Positions 17,821 through 27,484 of a stretch of 52,073 nt of DNA are shown in pieces. A program made the position numbers and the translations under genes. Below the pieces are notes generated by a model. The model did not search any database and was not told the origin of the DNA. It saw only the letters and a list, made by a program, of their open reading frames with translations. This DNA comes from Candidimonas sp. (GTDB lineage Bacteria > Pseudomonadota > Gammaproteobacteria > Burkholderiales > Burkholderiaceae_B), in NCBI GenBank assembly GCA_004297945.1, contig SCRC01000066.1, positions 1 through 52,073 of the forward strand, given 5' to 3'. Position 1 is the stretch's first letter. Every line of letters starts with the position of its first letter.

Positions 17821-19221
17821 ATGCAAAAAGCAAAGCAGCCATGCCGCGCGGCCACGCTCCTTCTGGCAAGCGTGTTGCTCGGCGGCTGCGCCACATATCA
17901 CTCGGTGCCGCTTACGCCACACAGCACGGCCCTGCAACGGATCGACGCCCTGCACATCGATCCGCATTCAATGCCCTTGCCAGCCCTGGCGGCTCATCGT
18001 TTCGACCCTTCCGACGGGCTGGACATCACCGAAACGGCCATGCTGGCTGTGGCCAATAATCCGGATTTGAAACTGGCGCGTGACGATGCCGGCATCGCCC
18101 ACGCGCAGGCATTTGCCGCCGGATTGCTGCCCGACCCCCAACTGAACCTGACAGGCGACTTTCCATCCCCGTCGATAGCCGGACTGATTCCGGCCTTCAA
18201 CCGCGGCCTGAGTTTCGACTTCACCTCGCTGATTACCCACGCGGCCACGCACGAGGCGGCAACGGCAAGCGCGCAAAAAACCGACCTGGCCTTGCTGTGG
18301 CAAGAATGGCAGGTGGTTGCCCAAGCGCGCCAGCTGTTTGTACGTATCGCGACACAACGGCGCCTGGCTGCGGTGCTGCAACAAGCGCTCACGTGGCAAA
18401 CTACCCGCTACCAGGCAGCCCAGGCCGCCATGACGGCCGGCAATCTGACGCTGGGTGCAGTCACTCCCTATCTGGTCGCCCAGCAAGACATCCAGCGCCA
18501 ATTGGCCGAACTCGGCCGCCAGCAGAACCAGAGCCGCCACAATCTGAACGCCTTGCTGGGGCTTGCCCCCCAGGTGCATCTGGATCTGGTCGGATCCACC
18601 CGTATTGCGCCTCTGAATTTAAAAGCGCTGCGCCGCGCTACACGAGACTTGGCCAAGCGACGGCCCGACTTGCTCGCGCTGGCGGCTGGCTATCAATCGC
18701 AGGAAGCTAAAGTACGGGCGGCGATATTGGCCCAATTTCCCAGCCTGAATATCGGCTTTACCCGGGCTCGCGATACGGCCGGCGTTTACACCACTGGCTT
18801 TTCAGTTTCTATCAGCTTGCCGATCTTCAATCGCAATCGAGGCAATATCGCCGTCGAGCGGGCCACCCGACAACGCCTCAAAGACGAATACCAGTCACGG
18901 CTGAACAAGGCCGAAAACGATATTGATCGCTTGCTCGCCGAACAGCAGTTGCTGGAACAACAGCGCAGCACGACTCTCGAATCGATTCGGATTCTGCAAG
19001 CCAACACGCAAAAGGCCGCCACGGCCTACAGTGCCCACCGGATCACATTAAACCTCTATATAGATTTGGAGTCGGCCCTGTATACCAAACAAATCGAGGC
19101 CATAAACCTGGATCAAACGCTACTGGAACAACGCATTGCCCTGCAAGCCCTGCTGGGCGGCGAATTGCCCCATCAGGCGGCCTCTAAAACGTCTACACCT
19201 ATAAAACAAGCATCTGAATGA
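17821..19221 (+). CDS. Outer-membrane efflux lipoprotein (TolC/OMF family)
   Basis: Outer-membrane channel of a tripartite efflux pump, 466 residues. The start at 17821 places a signal peptide with lipobox LLGGC (Cys about residue 23) at the N-terminus; the in-frame codon at 17782 would bury it. Two OEP repeats follow (roughly 75-255 and 280-455), with long coiled-coil-forming helices rich in Ala, Gln and Leu, such as ALLWQEWQVVAQARQLF. It overlaps the adaptor gene by four bases (ATGA), so the three pump genes form one operon. It resembles the CusC/CzcC-side OMFs more than TolC itself. No regulator is adjacent. Confidence 0.88.
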   Translation: MQKAKQPCRAATLLLASVLLGGCATYHSVPLTPHSTALQRIDALHIDPHSMPLPALAAHRFDPSDGLDITETAMLAVANNPDLKLARDDAGIAHAQAFAAGLLPDPQLNLTGDFPSPSIAGLIPAFNRGLSFDFTSLITHAATHEAATASAQKTDLALLWQEWQVVAQARQLFVRIATQRRLAAVLQQALTWQTTRYQAAQAAMTAGNLTLGAVTPYLVAQQDIQRQLAELGRQQNQSRHNLNALLGLAPQVHLDLVGSTRIAPLNLKALRRATRDLAKRRPDLLALAAGYQSQEAKVRAAILAQFPSLNIGFTRARDTAGVYTTGFSVSISLPIFNRNRGNIAVERATRQRLKDEYQSRLNKAENDIDRLLAEQQLLEQQRSTTLESIRILQANTQKAATAYSAHRITLNLYIDLESALYTKQIEAINLDQTLLEQRIALQALLGGELPHQAASKTSTPIKQASE

Positions 19222-20252
19222 AAACTGCTCTCGCTTTCTGCCTGTGCGTGCTGGCCAGTACGGTACACGCACAAACCCCGGACGCGCCCATCGCGCAAAT
19301 CAGCACCGTACCTGCCCGTCAGGCCGTACTGGCCAATATCGTAACCGCTTATGGCACGCTCACCTTTACCCCCGGCCAGCAAATGGCCCTCAACTTGCCT
19401 TATGCGGCACAAATCACCCATCTGTGGGTCACGAGCGGACAATCCATCCAGCGCGGCACGCCACTGTACGACGTCGCACCCGATCCGGCGGCGCTGCTGG
19501 CCTACCAGCAAGCGCAAAGCGCGGTCACCCTGGCACGTCGTGAATTGCAGCGAAACAAGTCGCTGTTCACGCAGCGCCTTGCCACGCAATCGCAAGTGGA
19601 CACAGCCCGTAAGGCCCTCGACGACGCCCTGCATAGCGTAAGCGCGCTGCAGATTGTTACGCAACGGCACGTTACCGCGCCTTTCGAAGGCGAAGTCATC
19701 AAGGTTCTCGTTGCACAAGGAGACCGGGCACAAGCCGGCAGCACCATTATGCTGCTTGGCCGCACGGGTGCCGATACACCGGCCCACGCCGTAGTGGGAG
19801 TAGAACCTGCCGACAGCCTAAGCCTGCGCCCCGGCATGCCGGTTGAGCTCACCGTACTGGATACGCGCCCGGGGCAAGCGGCCACACCGTTCAAGGGTAC
19901 GGTCAGCGCCATACGCAGCGCTCTGAATCCGCAAAGCAAGCTGGTCGAAGTTACCGTTGGCATCCCTCCCGCAACACCGGGCCTGATCACTGGCACCGCC
20001 GTAAAAGCCCGAATCGCCACGGAGCAGGGGCGGCACTGGATAGTGCCGCGCTCGGCTGTGTTGCGCGATAGCCAGGGTGCCTACCTATTTCAGGTCGTAA
20101 ACGGCAAAGCGAAGCGTATCAACGTCGTCACGCGCGTAAGCGACAAGGGACAGCTTGGCATAGACGGCGCCCTGACGCCTGCGCAACCCATCGTTGTCAC
20201 CGGCAATTACGAACTGAAAAACGGTATGGCGGTACGCGAGGCCACGCCATGA
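19218..20252 (+). CDS. Efflux periplasmic adaptor (HlyD/MFP family)
   Basis: Membrane-fusion protein linking the RND pump to its outer-membrane channel, 344 residues. Residues 1-19 form a signal peptide ending VHA. The lipoyl half-motifs are around 60-90 (QITHLWVTSGQSIQRGTPLYDV) and 145-170 (VTAPFEGEVIKVLVAQGDRAQAGS), separated by a short alpha-hairpin. A beta-barrel follows (about 185-260), then a membrane-proximal domain with VPRSAVLRDSQGAYLF. The hairpin is short, as in adaptors of CzcB/CusB-like or small-molecule pumps. It overlaps both neighbours by four bases. Confidence 0.88.
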   Translation: MKTALAFCLCVLASTVHAQTPDAPIAQISTVPARQAVLANIVTAYGTLTFTPGQQMALNLPYAAQITHLWVTSGQSIQRGTPLYDVAPDPAALLAYQQAQSAVTLARRELQRNKSLFTQRLATQSQVDTARKALDDALHSVSALQIVTQRHVTAPFEGEVIKVLVAQGDRAQAGSTIMLLGRTGADTPAHAVVGVEPADSLSLRPGMPVELTVLDTRPGQAATPFKGTVSAIRSALNPQSKLVEVTVGIPPATPGLITGTAVKARIATEQGRHWIVPRSAVLRDSQGAYLFQVVNGKAKRINVVTRVSDKGQLGIDGALTPAQPIVVTGNYELKNGMAVREATP

Positions 20253-23200
20253 ACTTCAGTCAATGGATACAGTCCCATCGCCGCTCCATACTTTTCATAT
20301 TGGCGCTGTTATCGATTGCGGGAGCTGTCACTGCATTTCGTCTGCCGACTTCGCTATTCCCCAACGTAGCCTTTCCCCGCGTGGTCATTTCCCTGGATGC
20401 GGGCGACCGGCCGGCCGAACAGATGGCCATGCTGGTTACCCAACCGGTAGAAGAAGCCGTACGACGCGTGCCCGGCGTGCTGGACGTACGTTCGACTTCC
20501 AGCCGGGGCAGTGCCGAACTATCGGTGAATTTCGCCTGGGGATCGGACATGGCGCGCGCCACGTTGGAGACCAATTCGGCCATTACCCAAATCCTGCCCC
20601 TACTGCCCGCCGGCACACAGATGCATGTGCGCCGCATGGATCCCACCGTTTTCCCCATTGTTGCCTACAGCCTGACATCCTCACATCAGTCGCCCGTGGC
20701 ACTGTACGATCTGGCCCAATACCAGTTGCGCCCCCTGCTCTCGGCCATACCCGGCGTGGCCCGCGTAAAGGTTCAGGGCGGCGCCAAAGGCGAATACCAC
20801 GTCACCATCAACCCGGTGCAACTCGCGGCACACAAACTTAGCTTGTCCGACGTGAGCCAGCGACTAGCTGCCAATAATGTCATCAGTGCTGTCGGGCGCC
20901 TTGAGGATCACTACAAGCTGTATTTGGTCATGGTGAACTCGCAGTTCGCGACACTGGATCAAATTGCAGGCACCGTCATCCAAAGCGGTGCGGCCGGCAT
21001 TGTGCACCTGGGAGATATCGCCACAATAACACGCAGCACCGTGCCCACCTGGCAGCGCGTAACCGCCGACGGCAAGGATGCCGTGCTGATTAATATCTTC
21101 CAGCAACCGGGCAGCAACAGCGTCACCATCGCACACGACGTCAAGGCCAAGCTGGCTGCGTTTCATACGAAAATGCCGCCCGATGTCCATCTGGCAAACT
21201 GGTACGACCAAAGCGTTCTGATCACTGACTCTGCCGTCAGCGTGCGCGACGCCATTCTGATCGGAGCATTGCTCGCCGCAGCAACCCTGCTGGTGTTTCT
21301 GCGCAACTGGAAGATCACTCTCATTGCCGTCACGGTCGTGCCCATAGTCATCAGCTCCACCATTGTGCTGCTGGGCGCTCTCAACATGGGTTTTAACATC
21401 ATGACCCTGGGAGGCATGGCCGCCGCCGTGGGACTCATCATCGATGATGCTATTGTGATGATCGAGCACATTATTCGGCGGGTACGCGAAGGTGGCACTA
21501 CGTCTTTTCATGGCCGCGTGCTGTCAGCCGCGCGCGAATTTACCCAGCCTCTTGCAGGCTCGTCGGCCGCCACGTTGGTGATTTTCATCCCTCTGGCCTT
21601 TTTGAGCGGCGTGACGGGGGCTTTTTTCAAAGCCTTGTCCATCACCATGGCCAGCGCCTTGCTGATCTCCTTCTTCGTCAGCTTGTTGGCGGTGCCAATA
21701 CTGTGCGACCACTGGCTCACTCACAAAGATGCCGAACAGGAAGAAGGCGGCCGCTTTGACACGTGGCTGCGTACTCGTTACGAGCGCGTGCTGCGGCGCG
21801 TGCTGCGGCGCCCGGCATGGGTATTGCTGGGCCTGATCCCACTGGCATTCGTCAGCTGGATGGCCTACGCCCACGTGGGATCCGGCTTTATGCCGGCCAT
21901 GGACGAAGGCGGATTTATTCTCGACTATCACATGCCGCCGGGTACGTCGCTTAGCGAAACCGATCGTGTGCTGCGGCAGGTCGAGACCATTATCAAGGCG
22001 AATCCAAACGTGTCCACCTACTCGCGCCGCACGGGCACAGGCCTGGGCGGCATCGGCATAAGCGAAGCTAATGAAGGGGATTTTTTCATCCGCCTGAATT
22101 CAGGCAAGCGCGAGCCCATCGATACCGTGATGAATGAAATCCGCACACGCATCGAACACGAGGTGCCCGGACTCAGCATTGAAATGGCACAGTTGATGGA
22201 AGATCTGATCGGCGATTTGACCGCTGTACCCCAGCCGGTACAGATCAAGATTTTCTCCGACGATCCTAAAATACTTGATTCGTCGGCACATCGGGTCGCC
22301 GCGGCGCTGGGCAAGATTTCGGGCATCGTCGATGTACGAAACGGCATCAATCCCGCCGGCGACGCGCTAGAGGTTCATGTCGCGCCCGATCGCGCCGCTC
22401 TCGAAGGTGTGGATCCGAATGCTGTGGCGCAGATGTTAAACGACATGCTAACGGGCAAGGTCGCCACGCAAGTCCAGCGCGGGCCCAAAATGGTGGGTAT
22501 CCGAGTCTGGACACCAGCGACCATCCGCGGCAGCGACACAGCGCTGGGAAACTTGCAGCTGCGCGCGCCGGACGGCCATCTGTTTCCACTCAAGCGCATC
22601 GCGCAAATAGTGCCGGTCAGCGGCCAGCCGCAGATCAATCGGGATAATCTGAGGCGGATGGTATCGGTCACCGCCCGCATCAGCGGGCGCGATCTGGGCT
22701 CCACCATTGCCGAGGTCAAAACCATGCTGGCCAAACCCAAGCTGCTTGGCAAAAACGCCTATTACGAACTGGGCGGCCTCTACCAGCAGCAGCAGATCGC
22801 CTTCCACGGCCTGCTTACCGTTTTTGCTGCAGCCATAGCGTTGGTCTTTGCGCTGCTGCTGTTTCTCTATGAGCGCTTCCGCACCGCAGGCGCCGTACTG
22901 GCCATGCCCTTACTGGCGGCCGGCACCGTATTCATCGGTCTGTGGGTCACAGGCGTTGAACTGAACATTACCTCAATGATGGGCATGACCATGATTGTGG
23001 GGATCGTCACCGAGATAGCGATATTCTATGTCTCGGAGTTTCGTGCGCTGGTCACCGAGGAAGGCATGGCTCCTATGGAGGCGCTAGTCATCGCCGGCAG
23101 CAACAGGCTGCGCCCGATTGCCATGACGACCGTCGCAGCCATACTGGCATTGATGCCACTGGCGTTCGCACTTGGCCAGGGATCAGCCATGCAACAGCCA

Positions 23201-23305
23201 CTGGCCGTTGCCATCATTACCGGGCTGATCGTGCAAATGCCTCTGGTTTTGATACTGCTGCCAGTCCTATTGGCACTGCTCATGCCCAAGCCGCCTTCGA
23301 CGTGA
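20249..23305 (+). CDS. RND efflux transporter, inner-membrane pump
   Basis: Proton-driven pump of 1018 residues with the RND layout: TM1, a large periplasmic porter loop (~30-330), TM2-6, amphipathic helix and TM7, a second loop (~545-850), TM8-12. GLIIDDAIVMIEH (about 394-406) has the paired Asp residues of the proton relay in TM4, as in hydrophobe exporters; metal exporters usually have a single Asp-Gly. In TM10 the usual relay Lys of AcrB is not seen: the aligned segment reads GIVTEIAIFYVSE (about 917-929). That makes the subfamily and substrate unclear. It is the last gene of the three-gene pump operon. Confidence 0.9.
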   Translation: MNFSQWIQSHRRSILFILALLSIAGAVTAFRLPTSLFPNVAFPRVVISLDAGDRPAEQMAMLVTQPVEEAVRRVPGVLDVRSTSSRGSAELSVNFAWGSDMARATLETNSAITQILPLLPAGTQMHVRRMDPTVFPIVAYSLTSSHQSPVALYDLAQYQLRPLLSAIPGVARVKVQGGAKGEYHVTINPVQLAAHKLSLSDVSQRLAANNVISAVGRLEDHYKLYLVMVNSQFATLDQIAGTVIQSGAAGIVHLGDIATITRSTVPTWQRVTADGKDAVLINIFQQPGSNSVTIAHDVKAKLAAFHTKMPPDVHLANWYDQSVLITDSAVSVRDAILIGALLAAATLLVFLRNWKITLIAVTVVPIVISSTIVLLGALNMGFNIMTLGGMAAAVGLIIDDAIVMIEHIIRRVREGGTTSFHGRVLSAAREFTQPLAGSSAATLVIFIPLAFLSGVTGAFFKALSITMASALLISFFVSLLAVPILCDHWLTHKDAEQEEGGRFDTWLRTRYERVLRRVLRRPAWVLLGLIPLAFVSWMAYAHVGSGFMPAMDEGGFILDYHMPPGTSLSETDRVLRQVETIIKANPNVSTYSRRTGTGLGGIGISEANEGDFFIRLNSGKREPIDTVMNEIRTRIEHEVPGLSIEMAQLMEDLIGDLTAVPQPVQIKIFSDDPKILDSSAHRVAAALGKISGIVDVRNGINPAGDALEVHVAPDRAALEGVDPNAVAQMLNDMLTGKVATQVQRGPKMVGIRVWTPATIRGSDTALGNLQLRAPDGHLFPLKRIAQIVPVSGQPQINRDNLRRMVSVTARISGRDLGSTIAEVKTMLAKPKLLGKNAYYELGGLYQQQQIAFHGLLTVFAAAIALVFALLLFLYERFRTAGAVLAMPLLAAGTVFIGLWVTGVELNITSMMGMTMIVGIVTEIAIFYVSEFRALVTEEGMAPMEALVIAGSNRLRPIAMTTVAAILALMPLAFALGQGSAMQQPLAVAIITGLIVQMPLVLILLPVLLALLMPKPPST

Positions 23306-23432
23306 CAACCCAAAGAACTTGCTAAGCACTCAGGAGCAAGGGTAGGATAATCAAAATGGCAAGATTGCCCGATAGCAGGTAACAAGACAAATCCTGATTC
23401 ATTCACACGTTTTAGCCCAAGGAGCCACCACC

Positions 23433-24005
23433 ATGAGCCAACCCTCTCTGCACCCGGCCATCGATCATGACATCAAGCCAGGCAATCCGTCGTTTGCCGG
23501 CGGCAAACTGCAATGCCTGTGCCCCGACAACAAGGTTGAAGTCCAGATCGACTCGCAGGTCGCGCACAACCACTTGTGCGGCTGCACCAAGTGCTGGAAA
23601 CCCAAGGGCGCCCTGTTTGCGCAGGTGGCCGTCGTATCGCGCGACAAGGTCAAGGTCACCGCACATGCCGAAAAGCTAGCCGCGGCAGACGCAAACGCGG
23701 TCATCAAGCGCTATGCCTGCAAGGGATGCGGCGCGCATATGTACGGGCGCATCGACAACGAAAAACACCCCTTCTACGGCCTGGACTTCGTGCATACCGA
23801 ACTCTCGCCCGACAGCGGCTGGGCACCTCCCGAATTTGCCGCCTTTGTGTCCTCGGCCATCGAAGGCGGCGCCCAGCCGGCCGATATGGCGTCGATACGA
23901 CGCACCCTGAAAGAAAAAGGGCTGGAGCCCTACGACTGCCTGTCGCCCGCGCTCATGGACGCACTCGCCACGCACGCTGCCAAGGCATCGGGTGTGCTGC
24001 ACTAG
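23433..24005 (+). CDS. gfa: S-(hydroxymethyl)glutathione synthase (glutathione-dependent formaldehyde-activating enzyme)
   Basis: Gfa family protein, 190 residues, which promotes adduct formation between formaldehyde and glutathione ahead of the glutathione-dependent dehydrogenase. The Zn-binding Cys sets are visible as LQCLCPD (about 28), LCGCTKC (about 49) and [12 protein letters not shown] (about 95), in a fold also called CENP-V/GFA. The length and the C-terminal block [21 protein letters not shown] match Gfa proper rather than the shorter GFA-domain proteins. The start has AAGGAG at 23419-23424. The usual partner dehydrogenase is not in the window, so the gene acts with one encoded elsewhere. 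Confidence 0.92.
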   Translation: MSQPSLHPAIDHDIKPGNPSFAGGKLQCLCPDNKVEVQIDSQVAHNHLCGCTKCWKPKGALFAQVAVVSRDKVKVTAHAEKLAAADANAVIKRYACKGCGAHMYGRIDNEKHPFYGLDFVHTELSPDSGWAPPEFAAFVSSAIEGGAQPADMASIRRTLKEKGLEPYDCLSPALMDALATHAAKASGVLH

Positions 24006-24167
24006 CCGCTTCCACGCCGGCTTTGCGACGACGGTTCCAATAAAGCAGGGCCAGCCATGCGACGAACATGCGCGCCAGGCGGCCCTGCACATAGTGTATT
24101 CGAACCCAAACTGGAATGATTGTACGGCCATGGCCACAGGTGACAGCTCCCGTGATGAACTCCCCCC

Positions 24168-24854
24168 TTATCGAAGCGAAGCCAGTTGCTGATCGGGGCT
24201 GATACGCAGCTCGGAGAGCACTTCCATGGACTCGTCGTCAAGCGTCCCCTGTCCGTGTTGGGCACGATCGATCAGCGCTGCATCCCGCTGCCGCATCAGG
24301 TCGCAAATCTGCGGGCGGTAAAGGCTGGTAATCGCAACAATTACTTCGTCGATCAGGGCATGTCCGGTAGACAGGCGAAGGCCGTCAATCATTTGCACAG
24401 TTGAAGCCGCGCTCATCATCGCATCGCCCGTGACCCAACTGTTGACGGTAAACAGGCTCTGCGGCACCCCTTTGGCATCCAGGCCAATGCACAGCAGATG
24501 CCGCGTGCTTGCCGCAGGGCTCGCGATATCGAGCACCCGGGCGAATTCCTGCTCGCCCGTGACGTCGGCCCATGGAGTCCATGCAGGCGAGCGGGCAAAC
24601 ACGTGGATATGGCCATGCTCGGTCGAGCCGGTGCGGTCGCCCGGCGCATGGGAGTGATAAAACCATTGGTAGCCATGGCGTTCATCGATGGCATCATCGG
24701 CCGGATAATGCGACCACTGCTGGGGAGCCTTGCCGCAAAGCAGGCTATCGAGCAGGTGTGCACCCCTTTTCGCGAGCGTCTGATAACACGTCAACAATCT
24801 GACGCCGGCGTTGCGCTGGCCAGCATCATCGTTGCTGCACGCCAAGCCCCCCAT
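24168..24854 (-). CDS. Uncharacterised protein with His-rich motifs, coupled to a secreted Lys-Cys peptide
   Basis: 228 residues, no signal peptide. I cannot assign a function; it may belong to a domain of unknown function (DUF6969 comes to mind, but I am unsure). WSHYPADDAID, WFYHSHAPGD and EHGHIHVFAR (residues ~45-95) cluster His, Asp and Glu and look like a metal site. The C-terminal half is helical. The start is taken at 24854, where TGATG joins the stop of the small upstream gene to this ATG. The longer form from 24896 would overlap that gene by 43 bases. Tight coupling implies that the two products are made together and may act on each other. Confidence 0.7.
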   Translation of the reverse strand: MGGLACSNDDAGQRNAGVRLLTCYQTLAKRGAHLLDSLLCGKAPQQWSHYPADDAIDERHGYQWFYHSHAPGDRTGSTEHGHIHVFARSPAWTPWADVTGEQEFARVLDIASPAASTRHLLCIGLDAKGVPQSLFTVNSWVTGDAMMSAASTVQMIDGLRLSTGHALIDEVIVAITSLYRPQICDLMRQRDAALIDRAQHGQGTLDDESMEVLSELRISPDQQLASLR

Positions 24855-25126
24855 CACTTCATGGTGCCGCTCTTGGCGCCGCATTTTGGCACGCACTTTC
24901 CGCTGGCCGCAGGTTTATGAGCCGGCATCATCGAGCCGTGTTTCACACCCCCCATCGCCCCGCACTTCGCACCGGAACTTTGCTTGGCCGAACACTTTTG
25001 CATTCCCTGCGTGGGGCTGCACTTCATGGCGGTGGCTGACGCATTGGCCGCCACAGCCGCTACCGGCAAGGCGAGCGTCGCCGCCGTAAGCGCCGCCAAC
25101 GAAAGATGGGTAACCCTGTTTTTCAT
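24854..25126 (-). CDS. Small secreted Lys-Cys-rich peptide
   Basis: 90-residue precursor. Residues 1-26 form a Sec signal peptide (basic start, hydrophobic ALTAATLALPVAAVA, AxA-type end). The ~63-residue mature part contains five Cys, every one preceded by Lys (MKC, QKC, AKCG, GKC, PKCG), plus five Met and two His. Such composition suggests metal binding, most likely copper. The AKCG/PKCG spelling recalls the KCG repeats of HvfA-type and bufferin precursor peptides, but no DUF692 modification enzyme is seen nearby. AAGGAGATATT gives a good ribosome site. It is the first gene of a two-gene unit. The family is not one I can name. Confidence 0.75.
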   Translation of the reverse strand: MKNRVTHLSLAALTAATLALPVAAVAANASATAMKCSPTQGMQKCSAKQSSGAKCGAMGGVKHGSMMPAHKPAASGKCVPKCGAKSGTMK

Positions 25127-25309
25127 AAATATCTCCTTGGAATTAAAGCATGATCGCGCCAGCGCACGGACGGAAACCGCGCTGTCCCGCAGTGGCGACT
25201 AGCGGCATTCCGTTATGGGAAACCGCGCTTTCAATCATAATCCGTTTTATTTCGCATGCGTTATATTTGCGATGTATGCATCCAAACACCGCCAACACCG
25301 GGAAATCCC

Positions 25310-25945
25310 ATGAACAGTCTCGTTCTATATGCCAACAGTCAATTTTCCAGCCCTTATGTCTTGTCGGTTTACGCAACGCTTGTTGAAAAAGGCCTGCCCT
25401 TCGACCTTAAGACCGTTGATCTCAATCTTGGCGAGCAATTCACAAAAGACTACGCAAAACTCTCGCTAACCTCCAGGGTCCCCACCCTGGTGGATGGCGA
25501 TTTCTCGCTGTCCGAATCCTCGGCCATTATTGAATATCTGGAAGAAACCTATCCGCGCCCCACCTACGCATCGGTTTTCCCCGGCGATGCCAGGCTAAGA
25601 GCACGCGCCAGGCAAATTCAGGCGTGGCTGCGCAGCGACCTGGGCGCATTGCGCGAAGAGCGTCCCACCACGGTTATCTACGCCACAAAAAATCCCAAGC
25701 CTTTATCGGGACAGGCTCAGCATGCGGCGCAAAAATTGTTGACCGTGGCCAATGCCCTGATCGACGCCCAAGGAAACCCTCTTTTCGGGCAATGGTCGAT
25801 TGCCGACGTGGACATGGCCGTTACGCTGAGCCGTCTGGTGGCCAATGGCGACCCGACACCCGAGAAAATCCAGAGCTACGTAGCCCAGCAAAGCAGCCGC
25901 CCATGCATCGCTGATTGGTGGAAACGCGCGGCGCAAGCCCGTTAG
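25310..25945 (+). CDS. yfcF: Glutathione S-transferase (YfcF-like)
   Basis: Cytosolic glutathione transferase, 211 residues. Residues 1-82 form the thioredoxin-like domain (YANSQFSSPYVLSVYATLVEKGLPF, then cis-Pro in SRVPTLVDG and SESSAIIEYLEE for the glutathione gamma-Glu contact). The rest is the all-helical C-terminal domain, with LFGQWSIADVDMAVTLSRL as the N-capping box. Wording and length match E. coli YfcF. The start at 25310 (MNSLVLY) follows GGGAAATCCC; an in-frame codon at 25256 adds residues unlike the family. Its stop codon overlaps the urtE stop on the other strand. Confidence 0.85.
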   Translation: MNSLVLYANSQFSSPYVLSVYATLVEKGLPFDLKTVDLNLGEQFTKDYAKLSLTSRVPTLVDGDFSLSESSAIIEYLEETYPRPTYASVFPGDARLRARARQIQAWLRSDLGALREERPTTVIYATKNPKPLSGQAQHAAQKLLTVANALIDAQGNPLFGQWSIADVDMAVTLSRLVANGDPTPEKIQSYVAQQSSRPCIADWWKRAAQAR

Positions 25946-26640
25946 ACCGACAAATGGCGGCGTACATCGTCGCCATCGATTTGCGTCTTGTCGCCCGAGG
26001 CCACCACTTCGCCGCGCGACAACACTACGTATTGATCGGCCAGTTCGCGGGCAAAATCGAAATACTGCTCGCAAAGCAGAATGGCCATATCGCCGCGTTC
26101 GCGCAGCAGCCGTATTACACGACCGATATCCTTAATGATCGAAGGCTGAATCCCCTCGGTGGGTTCATCCAGGATAATCAGCCGGGGTTCGGCTGCCAGG
26201 GCGCGCGCAATGGCTAGTTGCTGTTGCTGCCCGCCCGAGAGGTCGCCGCCGCGACGCGCCAGCATGGTTTCCAGCACCGGAAAAAGTTCAAAAATATCGC
26301 CCCTGATGCGACGAGCGGCCGATGCCGGTTTGGCCGCCATACCCATCAGTATATTTTCCTCGACCGTCAGCCGTGCAAAAATATCGCGTCCTTGGGGCAC
26401 ATAGGCCATGCCGCGGGCGGCGCGCTGATGCGGGGCCAGGCCAGAGATATTTTCGCCATCAAGGCTGATGCTGCCCGAAGAGATCGGCAGTACGCCCATC
26501 AGACACCTCAACAGAGTGGTTTTCCCCACGCCATTGCGACCCAGCAAGGTCAGGCATTCACCTCGCTTCAATGACAAGGACACGCCGCGCAGCGAGTGGC
26601 TGCCGCCGTAATAATGATGAATTGCGTCAACGGTCAGCAT
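25942..26640 (-). CDS. urtE: Urea ABC transporter, ATPase UrtE
   Basis: One of the two ATPases of the high-affinity urea importer, 232 residues. Walker A GRNGVGKTT (about 35), signature LSGGQQQQLAIA (about 132) and Walker B LIILDEPTEGIQPS (about 155) are intact; the TEGIQPS ending is typical of UrtE as against LivF. The start MLTVDAIHHYYGGSH at 26640 follows the urtD stop by one base (TGA-T-ATG); an in-frame ATG at 26664 would lie inside urtD. It is the last gene of the operon urtABCDE. No urease gene follows here. Confidence 0.93.
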   Translation of the reverse strand: MLTVDAIHHYYGGSHSLRGVSLSLKRGECLTLLGRNGVGKTTLLRCLMGVLPISSGSISLDGENISGLAPHQRAARGMAYVPQGRDIFARLTVEENILMGMAAKPASAARRIRGDIFELFPVLETMLARRGGDLSGGQQQQLAIARALAAEPRLIILDEPTEGIQPSIIKDIGRVIRLLRERGDMAILLCEQYFDFARELADQYVVLSRGEVVASGDKTQIDGDDVRRHLSV

Positions 26641-26641
26641 A

Positions 26642-27484
26642 TCAACGTCCCAAATACACGTCAATCACGCGCGGGTCAGCCTGGACCTCGCTCATCGTCC
26701 CCTCAGCCAACACTGATCCTTCATGCAGCACGGTCACCTTGCCCTGACCCGCAATGCTCGCGACGAAATCCATATCGTGCTCCACCACCATTAGCGAGTG
26801 ACGCCCTCGCAGCTCGTTGAGCAATTCGCCGGTGCGCTCGGTTTCGGCGTCCGTCATGCCTGCTACAGGCTCATCCAGCAGCAATAGCTGCGGCTCTTGC
26901 ATTAGCAACATGCCAATCTCCAACCACTGCTTCTGTCCATGAGAAAGCAGGCCCGCCAACTGCCACGCCTCGTGCGTTAAACGAATCAATTCCAGCGTGG
27001 CGCTGATCGCATCGGCCTGCACACCGTTTAGTTTTGAAAACAAGGTGGGCTTGACCCCCTTGTCGGTTTTCATCGCCAACTCAAGATTTTCAACAACAGT
27101 GTGACGCTCGAAAACCGTAGGCCTCTGGAATTTCCGGCCAATGCCAGCATGCGCGATCTCGGCTTCGCCAAGCATGGCCAGGTTGATGTTTTGTCCAAAA
27201 AAAGCAGTACCCGCAGAGGGCCGAGTCTTGCCGCTAATCACGTCCATCATCGTGGTCTTGCCCGCGCCGTTGGGGCCAATGACGCAGCGCAATTCGCCCA
27301 CGCCTATATCCAGGCTAAGCCGGTTCAGTGCCGTGAATCCATCAAAGCGGACGGTGATATCCTCCAGATACAAAATGACGCCGTGGCGAGTGTCGACGCC
27401 GACAGGCGCCACACGTCCGTAGGTCGCCTCGCCACTCGGGCCGCCATCGAGTGGGGCGTCGCGCCCGATATTGAGAGCCCTCAT
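26642..27484 (-). CDS. urtD: Urea ABC transporter, ATPase UrtD
   Basis: Second ATPase of the urea importer, 280 residues. The first ~50 form an extension before the ABC domain, which begins ILYLEDITVRFDGFTAL. Walker A GPNGAGKTTMMD, the atypical signature LSHGQKQWLEIG (LSHGQ instead of LSGGQ, as is usual for UrtD) and Walker B LLLLDEPVAGM are all present. The start at 27484 shares ATGA with the urtC stop. The longer frame to 27619 would overlap urtC by over 130 bases and is rejected. Confidence 0.94.
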   Translation of the reverse strand: MRALNIGRDAPLDGGPSGEATYGRVAPVGVDTRHGVILYLEDITVRFDGFTALNRLSLDIGVGELRCVIGPNGAGKTTMMDVISGKTRPSAGTAFFGQNINLAMLGEAEIAHAGIGRKFQRPTVFERHTVVENLELAMKTDKGVKPTLFSKLNGVQADAISATLELIRLTHEAWQLAGLLSHGQKQWLEIGMLLMQEPQLLLLDEPVAGMTDAETERTGELLNELRGRHSLMVVEHDMDFVASIAGQGKVTVLHEGSVLAEGTMSEVQADPRVIDVYLGR

